Assembly: GCF_027580225.2 (NCBI RefSeq)
Contig: NC_073354.2
Location: forward strand, 11,322,001 to 11,386,000
From: Misgurnus anguillicaudatus
Taxonomy: Eukaryota > Chordata > Actinopteri > Cypriniformes > Cobitidae
Direction of reading: 5' to 3'
Length of the DNA: 64,000 nucleotides
Positions 10,800-21,886 of this stretch are shown in pieces. The translations under genes and the position numbers were made by a program. The stretch's first letter is position 1; the number at the start of each line of letters is the position of its first letter. The notes beneath the pieces are model-generated. The model was not told where the DNA came from, did not search any database, and worked only from the letters and a program-made list of their open reading frames with translations.

Positions 10800-10920
10800 C
10801 AGGACAGAAGCGGTCGAAAGTGGACAAAACAGATGGATTAAAACACAGCGTCACTCTCGTCCACTTGTGATCCAATCGACCAAAAACGCATCTTATTTCC
10901 AGGTGTAAATGTACTCTGTC
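10800..10920. repeat. Fragment of the GTTTACACGTGG-type MITE
   Basis: Words such as GTCCACTTGTGATCC and CCAAAAACGCATCTT, with CAGGTGTAAATGTACTC, belong to a fish inverted-repeat family whose start is seen at about 7352. Truncated here. Confidence 0.35.
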
Positions 10921-11356
10921 TTTGAGAATAGATAAGACAAAGAAAGCCATTTTTTTAACAAAGACTACAGTGGTTGTCCTAAATCTGTCTAGCTGACCCA
11001 GGTTGTGGATAGCAGCATTCTACATTATTGATGTACCAAGCTGGGAGAGCTACCTATCTGTGCTTTTGTAATTAGCCAGTCCACGCTGCCCTGATTCTGC
11101 GGTCTTTGTATCAAGCTTGGTAGTCTTGGCCATGAGCCCCAATGGTAAACCGAAGCCAGTCTTGTTGTGTATAGTTAATACTCAGAGGTAAGCAGAGCTG
11201 GTACAGATTACTTGATAAGGGCTAAATTGAACGGGAACTTGTTTTGTGAAGCCTTTCAGGTCACAGTTAATTTCCAAAATGGACTTGCACATAATGAATA
11301 TATACGTCAAGCTGTTGCAGCAAGCTGAGCTAGGGAATTTTTCAGAACGTGACTTT
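10921..11356. other. Unique-looking non-coding block
   Basis: Non-repetitive sequence of balanced composition with no reading frame. It could be a conserved non-coding element, but nothing in this window alone can show that. Confidence 0.3.
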
Positions 11357-11775
11357 GACACTGCAAAAATGACTGTCTTACTAAGTGTTTTTGTCTCGTT
11401 TTCAGTACAAAAAAAATCTTAAATTAAGAGGCATTTTCTTGATGAGCAAAATCTAGAGCAGGTCTAGTTTTTAGACAATTTTTTTTTAAATAAAGTAAAG
11501 TTGTGCTTAAAACAAGCAAAAAAAAAAAAAAAAAAATCTGTAAATGGGGAGTAAGAAAAAAATATTTAAATTGAAACTTTTTTCTTAAACACTTAATTCA
11601 AGAAAAATTTAAGAAAGTTTGCTTGTTTTAAGCACAAATTTACTTAATTGTTTTGTCTAAAAACGAGACTCATTTTTTTTTTAACTCATTTTGCTTAGAA
11701 AATACATCTTGATTTAAGAATTTTTAGATATTTGTACTGAAAACAAAACAAAAATACTAAGAAAAAATGTTCTGA
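11357..11775. repeat. Foldback repeat of the CACTGCAAAAA type
   Basis: The left end, CACTGCAAAAATGAC, is followed by TACTAAGTGTTTTTGT. The right part holds the inverse words AAAACAAAAATACTAAG, and between them GCTTAAAACAAGC faces GCTTGTTTTAAGC. So it is a degenerate palindromic element with a poly-A centre. The CACTG start is hAT-like. The right terminus is decayed. Confidence 0.6.
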
Positions 11776-11969
11776 AGTTGAAAGATGAATGCAAAAACAT
11801 TAGTCCTAAAGCTAAAAATAGTGACAAGATGTATTTAGATTGCTAACTTACAGTGAACCTCCAGTAATAACTGTGTAGAAAGGAGACGGCAAACATATAA
11901 AGAGAGACAATGACTAAAATAGTAGGTTGAATTGACTTGCAAAACCAAGTTGTTTTAACTTTGGGCGCT

Positions 11970-12152
11970 GAAAAATTATTTATTCAATTAACTAAATTTT
12001 TTAAGGTAAGTGGTCGCAATCAATTTATTTAAGCTCCATTTAAACAAAAAAAGAAAAACAAAACAAAAAACTTTTTTTAAATGTAGCTTAAATAAATTGA
12101 TTGCGACCACTTACCTTAAAAAAAATAGTAAATTGAATGAATAATTTTTTTC
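11970..12152. repeat. Palindromic element with ~75-bp arms
   Basis: AAGGTAAGTGGTCGCAATCA in the left arm has its exact inverse in the right arm, and the match extends outward to AAAAATTATT / AATAATTTTT and inward to the A-rich loop near 12045-12075. Confidence 0.7.
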
Positions 12153-12155
12153 AGG

Positions 12156-12600
12156 TCATAAACCCCGCCTCCCCCATGTTATTCAATGGGACTTGACACC
12201 AACTAAACAATTACACTTCAATTATCTTTTTTCCGAAGCTGGTTTCTGTTATTTGTAGTTTTTATCACGCTGGTGTAAATTCAAGTGTTTGTTTTTAGTT
12301 ATTTAATGCTATAAAAACGGTGGTGTCACATCATGATTGACAGCTGTGATATGCACATTCTGCGAATTTGGGGCCTTGATTTTGCGGCTTTACTTCCTGC
12401 TCCCTACTGTGCAGGACTGGTCCCGAATTCGCTACTGCGATTTTTAAGACCCAAGATGTCAGCGCTACAGTATATCAGGACACTGGTGGCTTCACAATGG
12501 AAGAGAGCAAATGGGCGTCGTCCATCTTTTTTACACTTTATGGTGCGCATGTGCAGTAGCTGAAACATCCTTGAAAAAGGCGCAATTTGGGCTAAAGAAC
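12156..12600. repeat. Probable dispersed repeat block
   Basis: Contains words common in fish interspersed repeats (CCCGCCTCCCCCATG, TTCAATGGGAC, CATCTTTTTTACACTTTATGG). The 76-codon open frame inside (12333-12563) has no recognisable domain. Repeat status is from memory of similar sequence, not from a second copy in this window. Confidence 0.35.
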
Positions 12601-13968
12601 AAATGTTATAGTACCGTTGATGTAAGGTTTAATTCTTTGTCAGAATTATGTTGTTTAATTTTGATTTTAGCAAACGATTTTTACTGATTTCTGTCTTGAC
12701 TCTTTCCCCATTCAAGCAGATAGGACTTTAGTCTTGCATGACTTTTGGTTATTTGACAATATTTAGGGGGATTTTGCCTAACATCTGATTTTATGTAGTT
12801 CACATAATTCACTTTTCTAGTATCTGTGACACAAAAAGCCCCATATGCTAGTTAAAATGTGTTGTAGTTTTTTATTGTGTGTGTGTTAAAAGGCATGACT
12901 CACTATTCCAGACACATACACAAACCTTGTGTGCATTAGTACAACAAAAATGCAGTTTTTTTGTAAAAATGCATTAAAGCAAACCTAAATGATCTGACGA
13001 TCAAAAAGTACCTGAACATCTGTTTACTGTAATTGACTATGTGAGAGTAACAAACCATGAGCAGACCCAGAAACTCCAGCCTCCTACAGCATTTTTTACA
13101 TGTCACTTACAATCCACTAACCAATCAACACAAACCACAAGATCAAAACGCTCCCATTATGACATTAAATGTTTATTGACAGAAATGTCTTTGCTAATTA
13201 GACTCTTCAGAATTCTATTACCACAACTGTATGACTGACTTTTTACTCAGAAAGGACACCTGGGGGACGACGTTTGCGTAAAATGTCAACCTGCCCAAGT
13301 TCTGTCAGGAAACATTTGCTTCCTGTCATTTACAGGCAAAAATAAACAATAAGATTAATAAGATAAAGACATTTGAAGCCTGACATTCTTTTCATAGTTA
13401 TAATTAGTTTTTAAAGCTATTTATAATAAGTGCGGCATGCAGAGAGAGGAGGTGCGATAATAATCTAGAAAGACTGTTTCTGTTTCTACTTTTTGATCAC
13501 GTGCTTGCAAACATGTCTTTGCATTACAGACACTGTGCTTGTAGATTAAAAAGCTAAAAATAAATGACCTTCATTAAACAAGATTACTAAGAAACGGTCG
13601 CTGGGTTCTTTATGCTTTTCAAATGAAAGAGGACTTGATGGAAAATGACTCAAAACAAAGTGAAAGCACTACTTGCTTACTTTTTGTAATTGATGACCAT
13701 TTGTTAAATACACGTCATATTTTCATTTTCCATTTGAATGTAAATAATCTCACATGTTAAACATTTATTTAATGTTTTCCAATAGGAGACCTACAGCATG
13801 AGTTATTATTGCATTAGTATACGCTGTGGATTGATATTCAGAACTGAATACTAGATTTACACTTTTGACTGATTTATTGTGCATCACTATAACTAAAATG
13901 ATACTTTGTTTAATATATTATATTAGTATTTATTTCCACTTTCTTAATTTTAAGTATAAACCTAATAT
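12601..13968. other. No recognised feature
   Basis: AT-rich unique-looking sequence. No coding, RNA or repeat structure supported. Confidence 0.45.
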
Positions 13969-14040
13969 AAAGTAATAGTTTACCCCAAAATGAACATTCT
14001 GTCATGTTTTACTCACCCCACTGTCATTCCCAAAAGCCAT
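13969..14040. repeat. Fragment of a common fish repeat end
   Basis: AATAGTTTACCCCAAAATG followed by TCTGTCATGTTTTACTCACC resembles the AATAGTTCACCCAAAAATG-type end of a widespread cyprinid repeat. A second diverged piece precedes the LTR element at 25245-25292. Confidence 0.45.
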
Positions 14041-14504
14041 GGCCTTGTACACATGGCTAATTCGGCTGTCACTTCAATCTTTCAATGTTTAATCCTGTTC
14101 TGTACACACACAGTTCAGTAATTTTACGGTAGTGACAATAACATTCTACAACCGAATGAACTCCTTCAAAATGCAGATAGTGACAACCACATTTACAGAA
14201 ACTGAACTGAACAACTAGTTGTTGATGAAGTATTTAAACATGCATCATGGACATGACATGTCTCTCTTCTAAAAAATGCCTAGAAGGCAAAAAATTTACT
14301 GTATGCCATGCAGAAAAACACAGACATTTACCTAGGAGTGTTGCCAGATTTTGCACATAAAAACAGCAAACAAAAAACATAATAAACCGAAATGCATCCA
14401 AAATGCTTTACCCTTATAGACCAAAATGCGCTCAAGAGTTGGACTATGCCACTTGAATCAGCTTCATAAGACTAAATATAAAACATAAGACATAATTGAG
14501 ACCC
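14041..14504. other. No recognised feature
   Basis: AT-rich sequence, nothing supported. Confidence 0.35.
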
Positions 14505-14590
14505 TGTCTGTGAAATCCAGGCTTAAGTCTCATAATCTTAGAACATCAAAGTTTCATTTCAATCTTTGACATGATCTTACTCAGTCAATA

Positions 14591-15688
14591 TTAACTCATT
14601 CCCCGTCAGCCTTTTTTTTTAAGTTTCCCACCAGCATTTTTTGTGAAGTTCACAAAAGTTTCACAAAATGCCTTCCAGGAGAATTTTCTTCTAAAAAATA
14701 TATAAACATACAAATATATCAAATGAAAGAACAGACCCTCTGCTTTCAAACAAACAATAAACAAACAAACAAAACGGGGGGAAAAAGGTCTTTCATCCTA
14801 TCTGTATTTTTTCCTCTGCTTATTCTCAAATATGGGTATTTTCTTTAAAATAATAATAATACATTTTATTTAGAAAAGGCGCCTTTCAAGGTACCCAAGG
14901 ACACTGTACAAATTAATAGAACATAGAAACACAAGAAAATAAACAATTAATAACAACATACATTCCTAATTCCTGCAGTAAAGAAGGTTAGGGGACTGAC
15001 AAAAAAGCGGCGCCAAAGAGATGTTTTTAATTTGGTTTTAAAAGTGGATACACTTGTGCTTTGGCGCAACTCAAGTGGCAAGGCATTCCACAATTTTGGG
15101 CCTGCCACACTAAATGATGTAGATGTGGACCTAGGACAGAGCCCTGAGGGACACCATGTGAGAAGGGTGAATTTGGAGATCTGAAATCCCCAATCGAAAC
15201 AAACTGTTGTCTATCAGTGAGGTATGATTTGAGCCAGGATAGTAAAACACCAGTGATTCCAAGTACCGTCTCCAATCGAAAAAGTAGGATGTCGTGACAA
15301 ACAGTGTCAAAGGCAGCTGTAAGGTCTAGGAGAATGAGAATATTGACATGTCCTGAGTCAGCAGCCAATAGCAGGTCGTTGACTACCTGGGCAGTCTCAG
15401 TACTGTGCATGGCCCTACTAAAAATACACATTTTTAGTAAAAAGCTGAAATGATTGCATTTTTGTAAAGGATTTTTTTTAGAAATCAGATTCAGAACCAT
15501 TATCAAAACATACATAGAGTTTAAAATGAGTAAATAACATTTTGGCTTCAGTTTTTTTTATAAGTTGGGTAAGTGGATCTAGTGGATAATCGCGGTATTG
15601 CAGATTAACATAAACATTTATCAGAAACACGTTTTTTATGCAAATGTTTTCTCTTAATTGACCAGATAACTGGCGGGGAAAGAGTTAA
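14591..15688. mobile_element. TTAA-flanked (piggyBac-like) element containing LINE debris
   Basis: TTAA lies at 14591-14594 and 15685-15688. The inserted element 14595-15684 starts CTCATTCCCCGTCAG and ends CTGGCGGGGAAAGAG, a 15-bp inverted repeat with two mismatches. The host repeat's other copy (50701-50730) shows the empty target TCAGTCAATATTAAAGAT with a single TTAA at 50716-50719, which proves the insertion and its 4-bp duplication. An L2-like LINE remnant occupies its middle. Confidence 0.85.
14850..15415 (-). pseudogene. L2/CR1-like LINE reverse transcriptase remnant with internal deletion
   Basis: On the minus strand the frame 15515-15027 contains reverse transcriptase block A (LDLTAAFDTV, first catalytic Asp) and block B (GVPQGSVLGP) of a non-LTR element of the L2/CR1/Rex type. 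At about 15131 the frame is joined out of phase to sequence reading GPKLWNALP and STFKTKLKTSL in another frame, which is the conserved C-terminal tail of these ORF2 proteins. So the blocks between, including the YADD-type catalytic motif, are deleted. The 3' end is an attenuated TTATTATTATTTT tail (plus-strand TAATAATAAT at 14851). It lies wholly within the TTAA element 14595-15684, so either the LINE inserted there or the element captured it. Confidence 0.8.
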
Positions 15689-15854
15689 AGATATCAATGT
15701 GTTATATTGTACAGAATGTTATTTGCATTATGTAGGGTGACTTTATGTAGAAAACACTAAATAACAACAAAATGACTTTAGCTGGGTTTTTCACAGACAC
15801 AATTAGTCACAATTTAACTACATGCAAAATGATATATGGCACATACTGGATATC

Positions 15855-16178
15855 AGTGCCATTGTTTTGTCTCAAGATGCACACCAGTATTGTTATAGTT
15901 GTAAGGTTTGTTTGTAAAAACTACTTAAATGTCCTAATATAATTAAATCCTAGTCCTGGATTAAACTAAACCAGTGGTGACCAACCCTGTTACTGGACAT
16001 CTACTGTCCTGCAGAGTTCAGCTCCAACCCCAATCAAACACACCTGAACCTGGCAATCAAGCATTTCAGGGCTACCTAAAAATAAGAGCTGGGTTGGAAC
16101 TAAAATATGCAGGAGGGTAGATCTCCAGGAACAGGGTTGGTCACCCCTGCTCTAAACCCTGTCCGGGAAACCGCCCCT
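15855..16178. mobile_element. GGGGCGGTTTCC-type MITE, interrupted copy
   Basis: Shares TGCCATTGTTTTGTCTCAAG, AAAAACTACTTAAATGT and the terminus GGGAAACCGCCCC with the fuller copy at 44391-44626. It is split by a hAT MITE at 15972-16149. The left terminus is missing. Confidence 0.65.
15972..16149. mobile_element. Short hAT MITE (178 bp)
   Basis: Begins CAGTGGTGACCAACCCTG and ends CAGGGTTGGTCACCCCTG, an 18-bp inverted repeat with one mismatch. The flanks AACTAAAC (15964-15971) and CTCTAAAC (16150-16157) agree at six of eight positions, consistent with an aged 8-bp hAT duplication. The host MITE copy at 44391-44626 shows the uninterrupted AATCTAAACCC at about 44598-44608. Confidence 0.8.
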
Positions 16179-16980
16179 AAAGGTTGAGCCTTAAACACTT
16201 TAAGTAACACTTAAACACTTGTACAGTAGTCACCTACTTTATGTTACTCACAATTATCATAAAGTGTCTACCAAGAGAACAGTAAAATTATATACAATTA
16301 TATCATTATTACATGATATTAATAATTTATAATAGGCCTAATCTTTCCCATACATGAGGGAAAGAATAATAATAACACAATAATTCCCTCATCTTTCCCA
16401 TGTCATTAATAAAGTCATAAATAATAAAGCCCTAATGAAGAAATCTTTGCTGTAATGTAAGTACTCTTCAAAACAAAATACTCTGTGGCCTTTTATGGGG
16501 AAGGTACTCAATAATACCACACTCAGAAATTACCAGTAATACTGCCCATTTCCTGAAATTGAATGTATTAGATCGAAGAAAATGTAAAGCTGTATTAAGG
16601 TTGTGTCAGATGTATTAGAGGCAAGATCATCTACCATTGAGGCTGCACAACGTAAAACCACCAGCACCTACCACCCACTCCAGTGAAACTAAGACTCCAC
16701 CACAGTGTTTTCTCAACCAAACTCTACTACTGTATACTATGACACTAAACCTGACGAGTAGGAAGAGTGTGAAAGTGGCGTTTTAACATGTTTATCACTG
16801 TCTTTCATTTTTTTACTTAAGAAAAAGGTGCATCATAATCAGGAGAAGATTATTATAATTCCTCAGACATTACAGTGCCTTGATATATTTGAGAGCTTCA
16901 CAAATTTCGTAGGGCAATTCAACTTAAGTCTTCGTGATTTAATTTTTTTGCCAATTTAAATCATTTTTATTGAATATACC
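16179..16980. other. No recognised feature
   Basis: AT-rich sequence, no supported gene or repeat. Confidence 0.4.
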
Positions 16981-17003
16981 CCCCCCCCCTCTCTCTCTCT
17001 CTC
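16979..17003 (+). repeat. Polypyrimidine tract: C-run then (TC)n
   Basis: A run of C's followed by (CT)n and then CAG. It is a simple repeat, but in plus orientation it also has the form of a strong 3' splice-site tract directly in front of the open, GC-richer block that follows. Confidence 0.7.
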
Positions 17004-17005
17004 AG

Positions 17006-17226
17006 CTCAGGTTTCTGGGAAGCTGTGGGAGATGCTTCCAGCCAATCACGTGACTGCTGTAGAGGGATCTCCTGATGATCACGTGATCACAGTGCTGAAT
17101 CACGGTGTACTCGCCCGACTCTGTCCAGAGGACGTGCAGAGCAAGAACAAGGGAAGACAAAGGAACTGGGCATTGGGGGCTTTTTGTCAAATTAAAATGC
17201 CGTATTCAGTTGATTTGTTCTTTTAG
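17006..17226 (+). other. Candidate exon or regulatory block (unrecognised)
   Basis: Downstream of the pyrimidine tract and two CAGs (17003-17005, 17008-17010), a plus frame stays open to a TAG at 17224-17226. It reads SGKLWEMLPANHVTAV ... DDHVITVLNHGVLARLCPED and then basic, lower-complexity sequence. GC content is clearly above that of the neighbours up to about 17170. I do not recognise the protein. Against an internal exon, no GT donor fits the end of the GC-rich part, so it would be a terminal exon or a gene fragment. A second reading is regulatory: two CACGTG E-boxes (about 17047 and 17081, the second in the palindrome GATCACGTGATC) and a CCAAT word directly before the first. Function not assigned. 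Confidence 0.3.
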
Positions 17227-18169
17227 TTTGCTTTTACATCACCCTTTACCTCTGGGAGTTACACTTGGCTGGTCTGCATGTTAAATAATTGAGATATCTT
17301 AGTGTCTTATCGCTCTGACACATGTCGGGTAGACCGTGTGGGTGTACTGAACGCGAGGGGTCTCAGCTCATTTAACAGGGGCTTTTCTCTAGCGCTCGAC
17401 ACCTTTGCCCTGACATCTGGGGGCAAACATTAGAAAGTCCCTCTAATGTACGATAAACCAACTGTGGGGTGTTTCTGGTTAAAATGGGATGGTTAAGACA
17501 TTCGCCAAATATCACGTACAGTAGCATGAATGATGGTTGAATGTACTGTATGTGGTTTATGTAAAGTGTAAGGTTAACAATACAGTGAAAAGGTTTTATT
17601 TATGCAGTGTGTCTTAATAACTTCATTGATATTTGAGTAACATGCATCGCACTAATCATCATATTCACAGTGCTGTTTATCTTTCGCTTTCCTTTTCCAA
17701 CACTTTTTCTTTCTCTTTCTGCTGAAACTCTGTTTGGTTAGGAAAGTGAAACCACATTTTACAACTGAAGGGACTGTCTTAAATTTACAGGTGTTATAAC
17801 CAGGGTTTTTTTAAGATATATGAACAAAAGGGCAGCGATAACTATTTGATCAATTATGATTATCAACTTCTTTCAGGTCAGGGGTATTGTATGATCGTAG
17901 TAAAAGTATCAGTCAATACTAAATCAACATTTGAGCAATTTTCCTTAAAATAACATACATTGCATCTCACTTTCACTTTCTTTTTCAAACTTTTTGTCTC
18001 TTTCTGGTATGTTTTGGTGTGCATGTTTTTATTTCTATCAAATGAGTCCTCTTGTATACTGTATGCAAATCCTGTGTTGGACATTCCAGCAGAGTATCAC
18101 AAATCACCTATCCTGAAATGGAAACTAGTCCTGAATGGCATTCAGATGGACCTTCAGTGTTGAGCTAGA
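17227..18169. other. No recognised feature
   Basis: Nothing coding or repetitive that I can support. Confidence 0.4.
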
Positions 18170-18435
18170 AGTATAGTCCCATTTTTTACGCATATGCGAG
18201 GGTCCGCATACGCGCACTGCCAGATTTTTGTAACCGCGCAGACATTGTATGCATAGGTTGTGTATGCGCGTACAAGACAGTGTAGTATGAAGCCCAGGAG
18301 ATGCATTACATTTTGTGACAATGCGCATGCGTAGAAAGTTTGTGTACACGTACGAATCAAAAAAGTATGCTTTGCAAGGTTGTGCGTTCTATCATTCGCG
18401 TACGTTCACTTAAACGTAAAAAAGCAAACTATACT
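18170..18435. mobile_element. MITE with AGTATAGT ends
   Basis: AGTATAGTCCCATTTTTTACG at the left faces CGTAAAAAAGCAAACTATACT at the right. The interior is unusually rich in CpG and in TACGCGTA-like words for this AT-rich region. The target duplication is not resolved. Confidence 0.6.
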
Positions 18436-19201
18436 CCAGGCTTTACACCCACACACAACTGTAGAAGAGAGTTGTCCAAAATCATCCTCTGTGGCAACCT
18501 CAGCTACAACAGCTTAACAAAACAGAACATGCTAAATATATTTCGTGTGCCTTGACGAAGACCCCCAGTTTAAGAATAGTGTAAAAAATGTGTTGTTTTC
18601 ATTTTTATTGAAATTTAACTTTTTTGGATTAAAACCTTTAAAAGCCGTTTTCTTTCAGTCATAGAAGTACAAATAGCAGGCTTTTAATTGCTGTAAATGT
18701 ATTGATATCCTACATAATCCTACATAAAATATGCAAATAAGCAAGAAAGTTACTAAAAATACAAAGAAGAGATAAAGAATTTACAAATGTGCAAAAGTGT
18801 TTCAGCACTCGGACAGCTCCATGTGATTTTTACAAAGCATTACTTAAAAATGTTTCTCATCTCACCATATCTACAGGTACAGTGTCAAAATAGATGTATT
18901 TGTTTAAAGCAAACCATTTATTTACTTACCAGGCTGCAGGTGAAGCAGCTCTTTGCGCCTTTTAACGTCTCATAATTAGTCCTCATTTATGTCCAAGAGA
19001 CTCAATAATAATCTTTTACATTCAATCCTTTAATCTTTCATATTTAAAAAGCGTTTTTGTGCTGCTGCGCATTCATGTGTGTGATAAGCAAATCCGCATT
19101 GTTGTCCTGTTTATACAGTATAGGCACATAATTTACTGCGCTCTTTAAATAACAAAAAAACATATTGCGCCATTGACTTTAGACTTTAGAGCAGGTTATT
19201 A
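18436..19201. other. Mostly unrecognised; right part is probable Harbinger-type debris
   Basis: 18436-18900 holds nothing I can support. From about 18950 the words (ATTGCGCCATTGACTTTAGAC) continue beyond the next insertion into GCGC-rich sequence at 19611-19850, suggesting one older repeat split by the MITE at 19202-19610. Confidence 0.35.
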
Positions 19202-19610
19202 TAGACCCCTTCAAGGTTTGTAAACATTGAATGACTATCGGGTGCGTGCGCAGCATGGGCTCAAACTGTTCATACAATCGAGGCTTTAAAATTTAATCTA
19301 ACAGGGCTGAAAAATTATGACTTACCTCAAATGAAGTGAAAACTACAAACACAAGCCTTTTTGATATTTGCATTTTCTCAGTCTGCACGTTAATTGCTTG
19401 CAGCCGCATATGTTGTATTTTTTTGTTTTTGAGATTCTGCATGAATCACGAAAAATTAACGGAAGACCTGGTGCGATTTTCAGAGCCCACGACGTAAGTA
19501 GGCATTTTTTACAATACCGAATAACATGCAACTCAATCTGCTGTAATGACTTTTCTGACCCTGACATGCGCAGTGGGAACCGACTGTGACGTGAACGGTG
19601 AAGGGGTCTA
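19202..19610. mobile_element. MITE with TAGACCCCTTCA ends
   Basis: Starts TAGACCCCTTCA and ends TGAAGGGGTCTA, an exact 12-bp inverted repeat. The flanking sequence TTGACTTTAGAC at the left and TTGGTCAATGGTGTAGTC at the right seems to belong to one older repeat. Short frames on both strands have no recognised domain. Confidence 0.65.
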
Positions 19611-20635
19611 TTGGTCAATGGTGTAGTCTATTTTAGTTGCCTCAAAATAGCAACGCGCCAACAATGCGCCTGAACACACCACGTTTTCAGACCAGAACGC
19701 CCATGGGCGCAAAAGTGGGCGCAAATGCATTTGCTATTTAAACAACATGGCGCTAAACGTGAAAATTATAAATGCGCAAGGTTGAAACTAGCAAAAGACA
19801 CTTGCGTCGCACACTGCGCTGCATTGCATTATGTTTAATGCAGATGGGCCATTATGTCAAAAAAACTCTACACATACATAAACCCATCACTTCAATCTTA
19901 TGTTACCACACAGAATAACAATCGACACATAATACCAAAAATCTTATATTTTTAAAAGTAAGAAAGTTTTGAAAAGAATATCAGTTTTATGAACAAACAC
20001 TGTGTCTAAACATAATCTTCTAAAAACAAGCTGCAACATCTGCTGAACATTTACAGAAATGCTTTAGCTCATAAATATGTCTTGACATTTAAAGTACTGT
20101 GCCACAATGAATTGCGTACATTCCTAGATGATTTCCTATAGAAAACATATACGGTAGAATGTGACATTATCACAAATGTACATTCAAAGGGGAATTCACA
20201 TAAATGCATGCAGACACTTTTCAAGGTTATACGTTTAAATAAGCTCAACATCAGACCACATACTTTCCCATCAGACCTGAAAATATATAAAGTGATTTGT
20301 TATGAATGTTATATCATAGTTTTTGTATTGCTATCTATACATTGGGGATAAAGTGTAATTTTAGTTTTGCTTTAATGACAGCATGGACTCTTTTTGTGCA
20401 AAATTTGATGTTTCATGTTATTTTAGCATGATTTGAGAATGTGCCAAACAAAATCTGACATTTCATGTGAAAGACCAATTTTATGAATTTCATGCCATAA
20501 TGTTTCTTGGTTTTGGAAAAAAATCTTTATATATTTAAATATAGTTTACTTTCAGACTTTTCTATCCCCCTGTGTATGTGTATCTGTGTCATTGAATAAA
20601 GGTCAGGTAAGAAGATAAAAGCTTGCAGTGCCCTG
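19611..20635. other. GCGC-rich repeat debris, then AT-rich unrecognised sequence
   Basis: 19611-19860 is rich in GCGCAA/TTGCGC words typical of fish Harbinger-like repeats, without definable ends. The rest shows nothing supported. Confidence 0.35.
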
Positions 20636-20800
20636 ATCAGCTGAAATCATCACACTGTGACTCATTCGCAGTCAACACTCTGATCGAAGGGGCTTACGAC
20701 TGATCCTGGATCTGCTTTAGTGTGGTGCGATCAACCTACTGTGAGTCATCAGGAGGCCCAGTCACCCATCTGCCAGGAATTGAGAATCTAAAGTAGAGTA
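20636..20800 (-). repeat. Dispersed conserved segment, copy B, with two AP-1-like sites
   Basis: Reverse complement of copy A at 4337-4510: the 21-bp core is at 20699-20719 (identical), the TGACTCA/TGAGTCA words are at 20742-20748 and 20658-20664, and the CTGCCAGGAATT end is at about 20770-20781. The interval between the two AP-1-like words is 84 bp here against 120 bp in copy A. Confidence 0.55.
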
Positions 20801-21823
20801 ACTTCTGTTGCCTCGTCTCTCCTTTACTGTCAGCACCTACTGCTTTAGTAGCCCCCTGTTCTCTGTGTCCTCTCCCCACCCCCTTTGTTCAATTTTCTGT
20901 TCTGCTGAGCCTGAGCTGGCCGTCTCAATGTTATTCCCGTTAATCCTCGCTTCCATTTCTCTCGGTATTTACAGGAAACGTTAAGCAACATAAAAGGGCA
21001 CGGTGGGTATTATTTACAATCCCTCACCGAGGTCTGTTTCAACACAAGAAACCTAACTCTGACTTAGACCTAATGGTACGTTTTTGCATATGCAGATCTA
21101 ATTGATGCGTGTTTGATGCAAATCATATTAATTGATTATTTTAACATAATCTCAGCCTATCAACAACAGCTAGGTGAAAATCCTTCAAATTTACGATTTG
21201 TTTTTGCGTGACTTTGTGTCTAGCTGCCATATAATATTTTGTCTAGGAGCACACAAGGACCAATGAGATTTGAAGTTACCAATGTGCTGCCATATTTGAA
21301 TTTATAGCTGATATGCATTGTTTTTTTTTTCACAGAATAAATTAAAAATATTGTTTTACCACACACACTGCTCCAGACAATATTTATTAACCCAATGGAG
21401 TCATTTTTATTAGTGATGGATGTATATGGAGCTTCAGCATTTTAAATCCACTATTAAAAGATAAATTGGCATTGCATTATTTTAAAATTATTTGTTTGTG
21501 TTGAGCTATTTGTAAATTATGACAGACTTTTATTTTGGTGCACTATTCCTTTAAGTTGCTTTCTCCCCACAGAACTGACACACAACACATGACAACAGAC
21601 TGCATATATTATAATGTTATAGAGTTCGACAGAGTCCTCCCAGGGGATTTCAAACAGCATTCCAATCAAATTGGCTGTCCCAGACGGCAGTGGAGTGGGC
21701 ACCTGTCCTGCCTTTACAGAGGGGCGTTTGGCTTGCTTGCCTGTCTGGACCAAAACACAAATCACTGGATGACTGGCACACAGCCAAACAATTACATTAA
21801 TTACAGTGCACCACGAAAAAGAA

Positions 21824-21827
<4 letters not shown>
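20801..21827. other. Unique-looking non-coding block
   Basis: Not repetitive within the window. It contains homeodomain- and octamer-like words (TTAATTGATTA and ATGCAAAT near 21116-21140). A frame of 123 codons (21535-21906, with an opposite one of 135) spans a more balanced-composition stretch (about 21600-21800), but it ends in a GA repeat and has no recognised domain. It may be conserved non-coding DNA; not supported as a gene. Confidence 0.3.

Positions 21828-21884
<57 letters not shown>
21828..21884. repeat. (GA)n microsatellite
   Basis: About 57 bp of uninterrupted GA dinucleotides. Confidence 0.95.

Positions 21885-21886
<2 letters not shown>

Larger units (their letters stand above)
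14505..15803. mobile_element. Older MITE split by a TTAA element
   Basis: The left piece (14505-14594) begins CTGTCTGTGAAATCCAG; the right piece ends near 15803 with the inverse GGTTTTTCACAGACA. A related, uninterrupted copy is at 50604-50780, and there the sequence crosses the insertion point without the insert. Thus 14595-15684 is a later arrival. Confidence 0.6.
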
